Assembly (NCBI GenBank): GCA_963699525.1
Contig: CAVOUI010000020.1
Location: forward strand, 62,001 to 126,000
Length of the DNA stretch: 64,000 nucleotides
DNA from: SG8-41 sp963699525
GTDB taxonomy: Bacteria; Pseudomonadota; Gammaproteobacteria; Burkholderiales; SG8-41
Direction of reading: 5' to 3'
The translations under genes and the position numbers were made by a program. Below the pieces are notes generated by a model. That model saw only the letters and a list, made by a program, of their open reading frames with translations. It searched no databases and was not told where the DNA came from. Each line of letters begins with the position of its first letter. The stretch's first letter is position 1. Positions 33,836 to 42,341 of this stretch are shown here, piece after piece.

Positions 33836-34851
33836 CGGCGTCCCGAGCGCTGATATTTTGTCACGGCGCGCTCGTGTTCTCCCAGCGTGCGCGAGAAATG
33901 CGAGGAGCCGTCGCCACGGGAGACGAAATAGAGCGCCTCACTCGCGGGCGGATTGAGCGTCGCGGTGAGGGAGGCGAGCCCCGGCATCGCGATCGGGGTC
34001 GGCGGCAGCCCAACGCGGGTATAGGTGTTGTAGGGGGCGTCCGCGAGCAGATCGCGCTTGCGCAGGTTGCCGTCGAAGCTCTCCCCCAGCCCGTAGATCA
34101 CGGTGGGATCGGCCTGCAGAAGCATGCCTTTGCGCAGCCGGTTGATGAAGACGGCGGCAATGAGCGGGCGCTCCTCCTCCCGGCCGGTCTCCTTCTCGAC
34201 GATCGACGCGAGAATCAGCGCCTCGTAAGGAGTGGCAAACGGCAGGTCCGACGCACGCGCCGCCCAGCGCGTATCGAGGTGGGATTGCAGGAGACGGTAT
34301 GCGCGCGCGAGGACCCGGAGATCACTGCTGCCGCTCGCAAAGTAATAGGTATCCGGGAAAAACAGCCCTTCGGCCGACGGCTCCTGGATCCCCAGGCGCT
34401 GCAAGATCTCTTCGTCCGCGAGCCCGCGCGTCGTGTGGGCGAGGTCCGGGTGCTCGTCGAGTGTCGCGCGCATCTGCCTGAAGGTCGAGCCCTCGACAAA
34501 CTTGATCGCGGCCTGCGTGACGTCACCCGCCACGATCTTCTGCAGCAGGCGATACGGAGTGACCGGCTCGACGAGCTCGTAGTTGCCCGCCTTGACGTTT
34601 CGCGCCACCCCGAGGAGCCGTGCCATCAGGACAAAGAGCTCGGGGCGGCGCAAGGCTCCCGCTCGCTCCATTTCCTGCGTCGCGCCGCGCAGGCTGCTGC
34701 CCGGCTTGATGCTGAACTGCAGCGGCAATGTTGCAGCCGGGAGCTCGGCCGTGGCGTACCACACGAGTGTGGAGGCGAAGAGCGCGGCGGCCACCGCCGC
34801 AGCGCCGAGCAGCGCGCGCAGGATGCGATTCGTGCGCCGGCCAAGACTCAT
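33832..34851 (-). CDS. mltG: Endolytic murein transglycosylase MltG (YceG-like)
   Basis: Inner-membrane lytic transglycosylase that terminates nascent glycan strands. 339 aa. One N-terminal membrane span (about 12-32) is followed by the LysM-like start (IKPGSSLRGATQEMERAG). The catalytic region is LILASIVEKETGREEERPL (Glu near residue 219), followed by AAVFINRLRKGMLLQADPTV and SNPPASEALYFVSRGDGSS-type residues near the end. It sits between fabF and tmk, as expected for this locus, and overlaps tmk by 4 nt. Confidence 0.95.
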   Translation of the reverse strand: MSLGRRTNRILRALLGAAAVAAALFASTLVWYATAELPAATLPLQFSIKPGSSLRGATQEMERAGALRRPELFVLMARLLGVARNVKAGNYELVEPVTPYRLLQKIVAGDVTQAAIKFVEGSTFRQMRATLDEHPDLAHTTRGLADEEILQRLGIQEPSAEGLFFPDTYYFASGSSDLRVLARAYRLLQSHLDTRWAARASDLPFATPYEALILASIVEKETGREEERPLIAAVFINRLRKGMLLQADPTVIYGLGESFDGNLRKRDLLADAPYNTYTRVGLPPTPIAMPGLASLTATLNPPASEALYFVSRGDGSSHFSRTLGEHERAVTKYQRSGRR

Positions 34852-34879
34852 GGGCGGGCCCCCGGTGCGCGGGCTGCCC

Positions 34880-36118
34880 TCAAAGTCTCCGGAAGACCAG
34901 GCTGCCGTTGGTGCCGCCGAAGCCGAACGAGTTCGAGAGGGCCACGTCGATCCTCATCTTGCGCGCAGTATTCGGCACGAAGTCCAGGTCGCATTGAGGG
35001 TCGGGATTGACGAGGTTGATCGTGGGCGGCGCGACCTGGTCACGCACGGCCAGCGCCGAAAATACCGCCTCGACGCCGCCCGCCGCCCCCAGCAGGTGAC
35101 CGGTCATGGACTTGGTCGAGCTGATCGCGAGCTTGCGCGCGTGATCGCCGAAACAGCTCTTGACCGCGACCGTTTCGGCGACGTCGCCAAGGGGGGTCGA
35201 AGTGCCGTGGGCATTGATGTAGTCCACCTGGTCGCGATTGAGCCCCGCGTTCTTGAGCGCATTGGCCATGCACCGGACAGCCCCCTCCCCGTCCTCGCAC
35301 GGGGCCGTGATGTGATGAGCGTCGGCGCTCATGCCGTAGCCGGCGAGCTCGCAATAGATCTTAGCCCCGCGCTTGCGCGCGTGCTCGTATTCCTCGAGGA
35401 CCAGGATGCCGGCGCCCTCGCCGAGCACGAAGCCATCGCGGTCCCGGTCCCATGGCCGGCTGGCGCCGGCCGGATCGTCATTGCGCGACGACAGCGCGCG
35501 CGCCGCGCAGAATCCGCCGAGACCGAGCAGAGACACGCACGACTCCGAGCCGCCGGCGACCATGACATCCGCGTCGCCATACTCGATCAGGCGCCCGGCA
35601 TCGCCGATGCAATGGTTGGCCGTGGTGCAGGCCGTCACCAGCGCGAGGTTCGGGCCCTTGAGGCCGTACATGATGGAAAGCTGTCCCGAGATCATGTTGA
35701 TGATCGAGCCGGGGATGAAGAATGGAGAGATCTTGCGCGGACCGCCTGCGAGTACCGCCTTGTGCGTGTCCTCGATCATGGGCAGCCCACCGATTCCCGA
35801 GCCGATGCACACGCCCACCTGCTCGCGCTGCTCGCGATCGAAATCGAGCCCGGCGTCCTTGATCGACTCGATCGCGGCGGCCAGGCCGTAATGAATGAAG
35901 GTGTCGAAACGGCGCGCTTCCTTCGCCGAAAGGTGCTGCGCCGGATCGAAGCCCTTCACTTCACCGGCGATCTGGGAGCTCAGGGGGGAAGGGTCGAAAC
36001 GCGTGATGCGGGTGATGCCGGAGGCGCCGGCCAAGACGTTCTTCCACGCCTCGGGTACCCCGTTCCCGACCGGGGAGATGATGCCTAGCCCGGTGACGAC
36101 GACTCTGCGTCTGGCCAA
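34880..36118 (-). CDS. fabF: 3-oxoacyl-ACP synthase II
   Basis: Condensing enzyme that elongates acyl-ACP with malonyl-ACP. 412 aa. The Cys-His-His triad is visible: Cys in LVTACTTANHCIGDAGRLI near residue 165, His in NAHGTSTPLGD near 304, and STKSMTGHLLGAAGGVEA with the second His near 341. GFGGTNGSLVFRRL ends the protein. It starts 24 nt after acpP and works with AcpP, FabG and FabD of the same operon. Confidence 0.97.
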   Translation of the reverse strand: MARRRVVVTGLGIISPVGNGVPEAWKNVLAGASGITRITRFDPSPLSSQIAGEVKGFDPAQHLSAKEARRFDTFIHYGLAAAIESIKDAGLDFDREQREQVGVCIGSGIGGLPMIEDTHKAVLAGGPRKISPFFIPGSIINMISGQLSIMYGLKGPNLALVTACTTANHCIGDAGRLIEYGDADVMVAGGSESCVSLLGLGGFCAARALSSRNDDPAGASRPWDRDRDGFVLGEGAGILVLEEYEHARKRGAKIYCELAGYGMSADAHHITAPCEDGEGAVRCMANALKNAGLNRDQVDYINAHGTSTPLGDVAETVAVKSCFGDHARKLAISSTKSMTGHLLGAAGGVEAVFSALAVRDQVAPPTINLVNPDPQCDLDFVPNTARKMRIDVALSNSFGFGGTNGSLVFRRL

Positions 36119-36142
36119 ATGCGCTCCGGACCGGGGTGAAAC

Positions 36143-36382
36143 TCAGGACTTGCCGTGGGACTTGATGTAGTCGATGGCCTGCTGGACGGTGGCGATCTTC
36201 TCGGCTTCCTCGTCCGGGATCTCGGTCTCGAATTCCTCCTCGAGCGCCATCACCAGCTCCACCGTGTCGAGCGAGTCCGCACCGAGATCATTGACGAAAG
36301 ACGACTCGTTCTTGACGTCCGCCTCGTTGACGCCCAGCTGCTCGGCAACTATTTTCTTCACGCGTTGCTCGATGTTCTCCAT
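36143..36382 (-). CDS. acpP: Acyl carrier protein
   Basis: Carries growing acyl chains on 4'-phosphopantetheine. 79 aa, acidic. The attachment Ser lies in DLGADSLDTVELVMALEEEF near residue 37; AcpS at 19335 would load it. IPDEEAEKIATVQQAIDYI is the usual C-terminal helix. It has its own predicted promoter in the 145-nt gap after fabG, consistent with the high expression normally needed. Confidence 0.98.
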   Translation of the reverse strand: MENIEQRVKKIVAEQLGVNEADVKNESSFVNDLGADSLDTVELVMALEEEFETEIPDEEAEKIATVQQAIDYIKSHGKS

Positions 36383-36473
36383 TCAGTACCCCTTTCCTCG
36401 ACAGGAATGAAATGCTTGCATGTGACCCCGGAATGCCGCTGTGACGGGGCCGGATGGATTCAAACAGGGCGCT

Positions 36474-36482
36474 ATTTTACCA
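36474..36482 (-). promoter_or_regulatory. Extended -10 promoter for acpP
   Basis: Reading the minus strand, TGGTAAAAT gives an extended -10 (TGn plus TAAAAT, hexamer 36474-36479) about 92 nt before the acpP ATG. The -35 region is a T-run without a good hexamer. The wide fabG-acpP gap in an otherwise tightly packed operon supports an internal promoter. Confidence 0.5.
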
Positions 36483-36527
36483 GATTCATTCGTCAAAAAA
36501 GTCCCCGCTTTTCAAAGAGCTGGCACG

Positions 36528-37271
36528 CTATTCCATGAACATGCCGCCGTTCACGTGCAGCGTGCAGCCCGTCACGTAATCCGCCGCCGGCGACGCCAGA
36601 AATACGGCTGCCGCGGCCACGTCCTCCGGCCGCCCGAGCCTTCCGAGAGGGATTTGCTCGATCAGGGCGCCGCGCTGCTGCTCGGATAGCGCCCGTGTCA
36701 TGTCGGTATCGATGAACCCCGGCGCGATGCAGTTGACGGTGATGTTGCGGCTCCCCACCTCGCGCGCGAGCGACTTGGAGAAGCCGATGATCCCGGCTTT
36801 CGCGGCGGCATAATTGGTCTGCCCGGCGTTGCCGGTCACCCCGACCACGGAGGTGATGTTGATGATGCGGCCGTAGCGCGCCTTCATCATCGAGCGCAGC
36901 ACGAGCTTCGACAGGCGGTAGACCGACTTGAGGTCGGTCGCCATGATCTCGTCCCACTCCTCGTCCTTCATGCGCACCAACAGGTTGTCGCGGGTGATGC
37001 CGGCGTTGTTGACGAGGATGGCGATGTCGCCGAAACGCTTCTGGATATCCTGCACCGCCGTCTCGACCTTCTGGGTGTCGTTGACGTTGAGAGCCATCCC
37101 CGCACCCTTGATCCCCGCAGCGGTCAATCGCTGCCCGATTGCGTCCGCGCCGGCTGGACTGGTAGCGGTGCCGATCACCACGGCGCCGCACTTGCCAATC
37201 TCCAGAGCAATGGCCTGGCCGATGCCGCGCGAGGCACCGGTGACCAGCGCGATTTTCCCGTCGAGGATCAC
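36528..37271 (-). CDS. fabG: 3-oxoacyl-ACP reductase
   Basis: NADPH-dependent short-chain reductase of fatty-acid synthesis. 247 aa. The cofactor motif is VTGASRGIGQAIALEIG near residue 10. NNAGITRDNLLVRM lies near 85, the catalytic Ser in NITSVVGVTGNAGQ near 138, and YAAAKAGIIGFSKSLA holds Tyr and Lys near 152-156. The GTG at 37271 overlaps the fabD stop (GTGA) and gives the standard N-terminus (MILDGKIALVTG). Confidence 0.97.
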   Translation of the reverse strand: MILDGKIALVTGASRGIGQAIALEIGKCGAVVIGTATSPAGADAIGQRLTAAGIKGAGMALNVNDTQKVETAVQDIQKRFGDIAILVNNAGITRDNLLVRMKDEEWDEIMATDLKSVYRLSKLVLRSMMKARYGRIINITSVVGVTGNAGQTNYAAAKAGIIGFSKSLAREVGSRNITVNCIAPGFIDTDMTRALSEQQRGALIEQIPLGRLGRPEDVAAAAVFLASPAADYVTGCTLHVNGGMFME

Positions 37272-38200
37272 GATTTGAACGCCGCCAGGGTCTGTTCGAG
37301 CGCTTGCGGATCGGTGATTGCGTGGCTCTGGAGGCCACCCTCGATGCGCCGGGTGAGGCCGGCCAGCACCTTGCCCGGGCCGCATTCCGCGACGTGCGCG
37401 ATACCGTCCGCGGCCATGCGGCGCACGATCTCCACCCAGCGCACCGGGCTGCATGCCTGGCGCGCCAGCGCCTGCCGGATACGCTGCGGCTCCTTCTCCA
37501 CCGCGACGTCCACGTTGTTGATCACGGGAATGCGCGGCGCGCTGACCGGCACCCTGTCGAGAAAGGACGCGAGCCGGTCGGCGGCCGGCTTGAGCAGCGA
37601 GCAGTGGAACGGCGCGCTTACGGGCAGCATCATCGCCCGCCGGGCGCCCCGGGCCTTCGCTGTCGCCACTCCGCGCTCGACCGCGCCCTTGTGGCCGGCG
37701 ATGACGACCTGGCTCGGCGCGTTGAAGTTGACCGGCTCGACGACCTGTCCCTGCGCCGCCTCGAGGCAAGCGCTGCGGACGACTTCGTCCTCCAGCCCGA
37801 GGATGGCAGCCATCGCACCCTCCCCCATCGGCACGGCATCCTGCATCGCCTGTGCCCGGAACCGCACCAACGGCAGCGCGTCGCGGAACGCAAGCGCGCC
37901 CGCGGCGACCAGCGCCGTGTACTCACCCAGACTGTGGCCGGCGACGACCGCGGGCTCGCCCCCGCCCGCGTCGCGCCATGCGCGGTAGACCGCATAGCCG
38001 GCCGTCACCATCAGCGGCTGCGTGTTCACGGTGGAGTTCAACTCGTCCGACGGCCCTTCCGCCGCGAGCTTCCACAGGTCCTGATCCAGCGTGTCGGAGG
38101 CCTCGCTGAATACCGCGCGCGCCGCAGCGGACGCGGCGAAAGGCTGCATCATGCCGACCGACTGAGAGCCCTGGCCCGGAAATACGAACGCGAATCGCAT
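37268..38200 (-). CDS. fabD: Malonyl-CoA:ACP transacylase
   Basis: Loads malonate onto AcpP. 310 aa. The N-terminus is MRFAFVFPGQGSQSVGM, and the nucleophile Ser is in VAGHSLGEYTALVAAGAL near residue 92. SAPFHCSLLKPAADRL near 200 has the catalytic His, and NNVDV follows near 228. The ATG at 38200 overlaps the fabH stop (TAATG). An ATG two codons upstream (38206) is possible, but 38200 matches the family start. Confidence 0.96.
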   Translation of the reverse strand: MRFAFVFPGQGSQSVGMMQPFAASAAARAVFSEASDTLDQDLWKLAAEGPSDELNSTVNTQPLMVTAGYAVYRAWRDAGGGEPAVVAGHSLGEYTALVAAGALAFRDALPLVRFRAQAMQDAVPMGEGAMAAILGLEDEVVRSACLEAAQGQVVEPVNFNAPSQVVIAGHKGAVERGVATAKARGARRAMMLPVSAPFHCSLLKPAADRLASFLDRVPVSAPRIPVINNVDVAVEKEPQRIRQALARQACSPVRWVEIVRRMAADGIAHVAECGPGKVLAGLTRRIEGGLQSHAITDPQALEQTLAAFKS

Positions 38201-39165
38201 TACCATTTCACCAGCGCCGCGCCCCAGGTGAAGCCGCCTCCCACGGCTTCCAGCAACACGTGCTGCCCGGCGCGGATACGCCCGTCGCGCACCGCCTCGT
38301 CGAGCGCGAGCGGTATGGACGCGGCGGACGTGTTGGCGTGGCGGTCTACCGTCACCACCACCTTCTCCATGCTCAGGCCGAGCTTCTTCGCGGAAGCCTG
38401 GATGATGCGGATGTTCGCCTGGTGCGGGACGAGCCAGTCGATGTCGGACCTCTGCATCCCGTTCGCCGCCAGGGCTTCGTCGACCAGATCGTCCATCGCC
38501 TTGACGGCGAATTTGAACACCCCTCCTCCGTCCATCTGCAGGAGCGGCCGGCCGCTCACCTTGCCGCCGGACACCGATCCCGGCACCGTCAGAAGGTTCG
38601 CGTACGAGCCGTCGGCGTGCAAGTGGGTCGACAGGATGCCCGGGGTGCTGTCGCGCCGAAGCACAACGGCACCGGCGCCGTCGCCGAACAGCACGCAGGT
38701 CGACCGATCGCTCCAGTCGAGGATCCGCGAATAGATTTCCGCGCCCACTACCAGCGCGTTTCGGTACTGCCCCGCGCGAAGGAGGCTGTCCGCCGTCGAG
38801 AGCGCGTACACGAACCCGCTGCACACCGCCTGCACGTCGAATGCCGGGCAATTGCGCACGCCGAGCTTGGCCTGCAGCAGGCAGGCCGTGCTCGGGAACA
38901 CCACATCGGGCGTGGTGGTCGCCATTACGATGAGGTCGATCTCGCCGGCGCCAACCCCGGCCGCGTTGAGGGCATTGCGGCTCGCCGCGAGCGCGAGGTC
39001 GCTCGTCTTCTCGCCGTCAGCGGCGATGTGGCGCTGGCGGATCCCGGTACGGGTAACGATCCACTCGTCCGTCGTGTCGACGGCGAGTTCGAGGTCGCGG
39101 TTGGTGAGCACCTTGGCCGGCAGGTAGCCGCCGGTACCGACGATCCTGGTATAGCTGTTCTTCAC
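38200..39165 (-). CDS. fabH: 3-oxoacyl-ACP synthase III
   Basis: Initiates fatty-acid synthesis by condensing acetyl-CoA with malonyl-ACP. 321 aa. The N-terminus reads YTRIVGTGGYLPAKVLTN, DEWIVTRTGIRQRHIA follows, and the nucleophile Cys is in DVQAVCSGFVYALS near residue 114. His is in WLVPHQANIRIIQ near 248 and Asn in DRHANTSAASIPLAL near 278. The GTG at 39165 overlaps the plsX stop (GTGA). Confidence 0.97.
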   Translation of the reverse strand: MKNSYTRIVGTGGYLPAKVLTNRDLELAVDTTDEWIVTRTGIRQRHIAADGEKTSDLALAASRNALNAAGVGAGEIDLIVMATTTPDVVFPSTACLLQAKLGVRNCPAFDVQAVCSGFVYALSTADSLLRAGQYRNALVVGAEIYSRILDWSDRSTCVLFGDGAGAVVLRRDSTPGILSTHLHADGSYANLLTVPGSVSGGKVSGRPLLQMDGGGVFKFAVKAMDDLVDEALAANGMQRSDIDWLVPHQANIRIIQASAKKLGLSMEKVVVTVDRHANTSAASIPLALDEAVRDGRIRAGQHVLLEAVGGGFTWGAALVKW

Positions 39166-40178
39166 GCGGCGTTCTTGTGGATGGCGGCCATGCGCTCGGT
39201 GATGTGCGCCAGCACGCCGGCGCGCGCCTCGTCCAGCGCCCGGCGGATCGCGAAACCAAAGGCAAACGCGTCGGCCGAGCCGTGGCTCTTGACCACGACG
39301 CCCCGCAAGCCGAGGAGACTCGCGCCATTGTAGCGGCGATGGTCCACCCGGTTCTTGAACGCGTTGATCACGGGCAGCGCGACCAGTCCGGCGAGCCGGG
39401 AAAACAGGCTGCGGCCGAACTCCTGGCGCAGGTAGGTGGCGAGCATCTGCGCCAGGCCCTCGGAGGTTTTCAGCGCCACGTTGCCGACGAAACCGTCGCA
39501 CACCACGACATCGGTGGTTCCCTTGTAAATGTCATCGCCCTCGACATAGCCGTGAAAATTGAGGTCGCTCGCGCGCATCAGTTCCGCCGCACCCTTGACC
39601 TGGTCGTTACCCTTGATGTCTTCGGCCCCGATGTTGAGCAGGCCGACCGTCGGCCGGTGCTTGCCTTCGACCGAGCTCACCAGCTCCGAGCACATGATGC
39701 CGAACTGCAGCAGGTGCTCGGGGGTGCAGCTCACGTTGGCGCCGAGGTCGAGGATGTAGGTCCGGCCCTTCAGCGAAGGCAGGACGGTTGCGATGGCGGG
39801 GCGGTCGATGCCGGGAAGCATCCCCAGCACAAAGCGTGAGATCGCCATGAGCGCCCCGGTGTTGCCGGCGCTGACACACGCCGCGGCCTCGCCCTGCTCC
39901 ACGAGGTTCACCGCGACCCGCATCGAGGAATCTTTCTTCGCCCGCATCGCGGCGGCGGGCGACTCGTCCATTTCGACGATCTCGCTTGTATGGCGGATGC
40001 TGATCCGCGCGCCAGGCTCGCCGCCGTGGCGCTTCAGCTCGCGCTCGATGGCGTCCTGCCGGCCGACGAGGATGAAAGATGCGTCGCGGTCCGCGCGCGC
40101 GACGGTCAGGGCGGCGGGCACGGTCACGTGCACACCGTGATCGCCACCCATGCAGTCGATGGCAACCTTCACCTCCAT
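39162..40178 (-). CDS. plsX: Phosphate acyltransferase PlsX
   Basis: Converts acyl-ACP to acyl-phosphate for PlsY in phospholipid synthesis. 338 aa. It begins with VAIDCMGGDHGVHVTVPAA; AIDRPAIATVLPSL-like and LLNIGAEDIKGND segments and VVCDGFVGNVALKTSEG near residue 225 are typical. The start is set by the ribosome site: AGGAGG lies 7 nt before ATG 40178 but only 1-2 nt before ATG 40184. Confidence 0.95.
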   Translation of the reverse strand: MEVKVAIDCMGGDHGVHVTVPAALTVARADRDASFILVGRQDAIERELKRHGGEPGARISIRHTSEIVEMDESPAAAMRAKKDSSMRVAVNLVEQGEAAACVSAGNTGALMAISRFVLGMLPGIDRPAIATVLPSLKGRTYILDLGANVSCTPEHLLQFGIMCSELVSSVEGKHRPTVGLLNIGAEDIKGNDQVKGAAELMRASDLNFHGYVEGDDIYKGTTDVVVCDGFVGNVALKTSEGLAQMLATYLRQEFGRSLFSRLAGLVALPVINAFKNRVDHRRYNGASLLGLRGVVVKSHGSADAFAFGFAIRRALDEARAGVLAHITERMAAIHKNAA

Positions 40179-40247
40179 CCGCATTCCTCCTCCCTGAGGC
40201 GCGTCGCCGCGCCTGCGCCGCGCGCCGGTGGTCTGCGTGCCAAGAGC

Positions 40248-40427
40248 CTATTCGCCCTTGGCCTTGACGACCTTCTTGCCGCGATAGTAGCCGTTCGGGC
40301 TGATGTGGTGGCGCAGGTGCACTTCGCCGGTCGTCGGCTCGAGCGCCAGCGGCGGGTTCGAAAGCGCGTCGTGCGAGCGGTGCATGCCGCGTTTCGAGGG
40401 AGACTTCTTGTTCTGCTGTACTGCCAT
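40248..40427 (-). CDS. rpmF: 50S ribosomal protein L32
   Basis: 59-aa basic protein beginning MAVQQNKKSPSKRGMHRSHD, which is the L32 signature. It continues with ALSNPPLALEPTTGEVHLRH and HISPNGYYRGKKVV and ends KAKGE. The C-terminal half lacks the zinc-binding Cys pairs seen in some L32 proteins, as in most betaproteobacteria. It lies between yceD and plsX, the classical position, 19 nt after yceD with an AAGGAG ribosome site. Confidence 0.97.
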   Translation of the reverse strand: MAVQQNKKSPSKRGMHRSHDALSNPPLALEPTTGEVHLRHHISPNGYYRGKKVVKAKGE

Positions 40428-40446
40428 TCTCGTGACTCCTTGAGTT

Positions 40447-40959
40447 TCAGTGGGTGTTCCGCTTCAGCACGGCGAGCTCGGCAAACGCTGAGGCCGTCGC
40501 GCCTCGGGTAACCGTGCCGCCGAGAGCCCGGCATGCGCCTTCCTCGTGCTTGGGCGCGTAGGGCAGGCTCAGCAGGATCTCGTCCTCGATCACTGTCGCG
40601 AGGTCGAGCTCGCGGCTCGCCTCGATCCACTCGGGTTCCTCTTCGTCCAGCGCGCCCGCCGCCTCCTTGCCCGCCGCCACCAGCAGCAGCGTGTTCAACA
40701 ACTGTAGCGGGTGATCGAGCGCTTCCAGGCAGCGCTGGCACTGCAGGTGCAGCATCCCGTGGATCACAACCGTCAGGATCGGGCGGCCGCGCGAGTCCAA
40801 GCCGCCTGTAACCTCGAACGTAATCGTTCCCAGCGTATCCGCGAGGTTCTCCCGCAACCGGGTCAACCCCGGAAGCGGCAGGTTTCCGCGCAGCGTCTGT
40901 CCGGTGCGGGCGAACTCGAGACTATCGATGACAGTCTGCGTGGACCCCTGTCCAGACAT
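40447..40959 (-). CDS. yceD: DUF177 family protein YceD
   Basis: 170 aa. YceD/DUF177 proteins precede rpmF almost universally; a role in 23S rRNA accumulation is reported for plant and bacterial members. It starts MSGQGSTQTVIDSLEFART, then has LQCQRCLEALDHPLQ near residue 73 and an acidic EEEPEWIEASRELDLATVI stretch, followed by LSLPYAPKHEEGAC. ATG 40959 is the only start ahead of the conserved IDSLEFAR region. A strong promoter sits so close that the message would have almost no leader. Confidence 0.92.
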   Translation of the reverse strand: MSGQGSTQTVIDSLEFARTGQTLRGNLPLPGLTRLRENLADTLGTITFEVTGGLDSRGRPILTVVIHGMLHLQCQRCLEALDHPLQLLNTLLLVAAGKEAAGALDEEEPEWIEASRELDLATVIEDEILLSLPYAPKHEEGACRALGGTVTRGATASAFAELAVLKRNTH

Positions 40960-40967
40960 AGGCGCGC

Positions 40968-40996
40968 ATGATAGTATTTTTGCGCTGCCCTGTCAA
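40968..40996 (-). promoter_or_regulatory. Strong sigma-70 promoter of the yceD-rpmF-plsX-fab operon
   Basis: Minus-strand TTGACA (40991-40996), exactly 17 nt, TATCAT (40968-40973). This is the best -35/-10 pair on the minus strand of the window. The predicted start point near 40961 is only about 2 nt before the yceD ATG at 40959, so a leaderless message is predicted. Confidence 0.8.
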
Positions 40997-41049
40997 AAAA
41001 TTTCCAAGAAAAATTCAGCTTTGGCAGGCACTTAGGATCGCTTCCTGCC

Positions 41050-41634
41050 TTGCATACGCCTCCCATCGTACTCGCTTCGTCTTCGCCGTACCGCCGCAGT
41101 TTGCTGGCGCGGCTGCGGCTTCCGTTCGAGGTCCGGGCGCCCGGCGTGGACGAGGCCGCCTTGCCTGGCGAAGGCGCGCGCGATACCGCCCTGCGCCTGG
41201 CGCAGGTCAAGGCGCGCGCGGTCGCGCCGGAGTACCCGGAGGGGCTCATCATCGGCAGCGATCAGGTCGCCGTGCTCGACGGCTTGCCGCTCGGCAAGCC
41301 TGGCACCCACGCCAACGCAGTCGCGCAACTCAAAGCCATGCGCGGCAGGAGCGTGCTGTTCCATACGGCAATCGCCCTGCTCAATGCGGCCAGCGGCGCG
41401 CTACATTCGGCAGAAGTGCCGACAACCGTCCGCTTCCGGCGCTTCGACGACGCGGAGATCGAGCGCTATCTCGCCGCTGAAAAGCCATACGACTGCGCGG
41501 GCAGTGCCAGGATCGAGGGCACCGGCATCGTTCTCGTCACCAGCGTCGAAAGCACCGACCCCAGCGCGCTGATCGGGCTGCCGCTGATCGCGCTCGTGGC
41601 CATGCTCAGGAGCGAGGGGGTTGTCATTGTCTGA
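41050..41634 (+). CDS. maf: Maf family nucleoside triphosphate pyrophosphatase (YceF type)
   Basis: House-cleaning pyrophosphatase, 194 aa. PIVLASSSPYRRSLLARL is the Maf N-terminal motif. The catalytic Asp is in IIGSDQVAVLDG near residue 77, followed by GKPGTHANAVAQL, the typical GKP block. Sequence style fits the YceF (m7GTP-type) group more than the YhdE group. A TTG at 41050 is the only start that keeps the complete conserved N-terminus. It is divergent from yceD. Confidence 0.92.
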   Translation: MHTPPIVLASSSPYRRSLLARLRLPFEVRAPGVDEAALPGEGARDTALRLAQVKARAVAPEYPEGLIIGSDQVAVLDGLPLGKPGTHANAVAQLKAMRGRSVLFHTAIALLNAASGALHSAEVPTTVRFRRFDDAEIERYLAAEKPYDCAGSARIEGTGIVLVTSVESTDPSALIGLPLIALVAMLRSEGVVIV

Positions 41635-42341
41635 GACCTCGCCCGGCGTGCTCTACCTTATCCCGGTCGCCCTCGGCAGCGATGATGCGGCAGCCCTGAT
41701 TCCGCCTGCCACGGTCGATGCGGCGCGCAGACTCCGCACCTTCATCGTGGAGAACGCAAAGTCCGCGCGCCGGTTCCTCAAGGCCATCGCGCATCCCGTT
41801 CCGCTGCAGGAGCTGCATATTCCACACGCTCGACGAGCACACGCGCGATGTCGCGCCGGTGCTGGCGCCGCTGCTCGCGGGAGAGGATTGCGGTCTTATG
41901 TCCGAGTCCGGCTGCCCGTCGGTCGCCGATCCCGGCTCTACACTTGTGCGCCGCGCGCACGAGGCCGGCGTGCGTGTTGTGCCCCTCGCCGGACCCTCGT
42001 CGATACTGCTCGCGCTCATGGCTTCCGGCATGAACGGCCAGCGCTTCGCATTCCACGGCTACCTGCCGGTGGAGCGGGCCGAGCGCGCGCGCAAGTTGAA
42101 GGAACTCGAGGCGCGGGCCGGCGGCGAAACGCAGATCTTCATCGAGACGCCGTACCGCAACGAACAATTGCTGTCCGCGCTGCTTCAGCAGTGCCGGGGC
42201 GACACGATGCTGTGCATCGCGGCCGACCTGACGCTGCCGGGCGGATTCGTGGCGGCGCGGACCGTCGCCGAGTGGAAAGAGAAGCCGCCGAAGCTCGATC
42301 GGCGGCTGGCCGTGTTCCTGCTTTCCCGCGCACCTACCTGA
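41627..42341 (+). pseudogene. RsmI-family SAM-dependent methyltransferase, single-base frameshift
   Basis: A tetrapyrrole-methylase-fold protein split across two frames. Frame 1 (from TTG 41627) gives SPGVLYLIPVALGSDDAA and continues to PLQELHI. Frame 2 resumes at HTLDEHTRDVAPVLAPLLAG and runs through GLMSESGCPSVADPG, LVGPSS-type LAGPSSILLALMASGMNG and IFIETPYRN to the end at 42341. Removing one C from the CC at 41822-41823 restores a continuous protein of about 237 aa with no missing segment. This is either a recent inactivating mutation or a sequencing/assembly error. It starts inside the last codons of maf. Confidence 0.85.
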
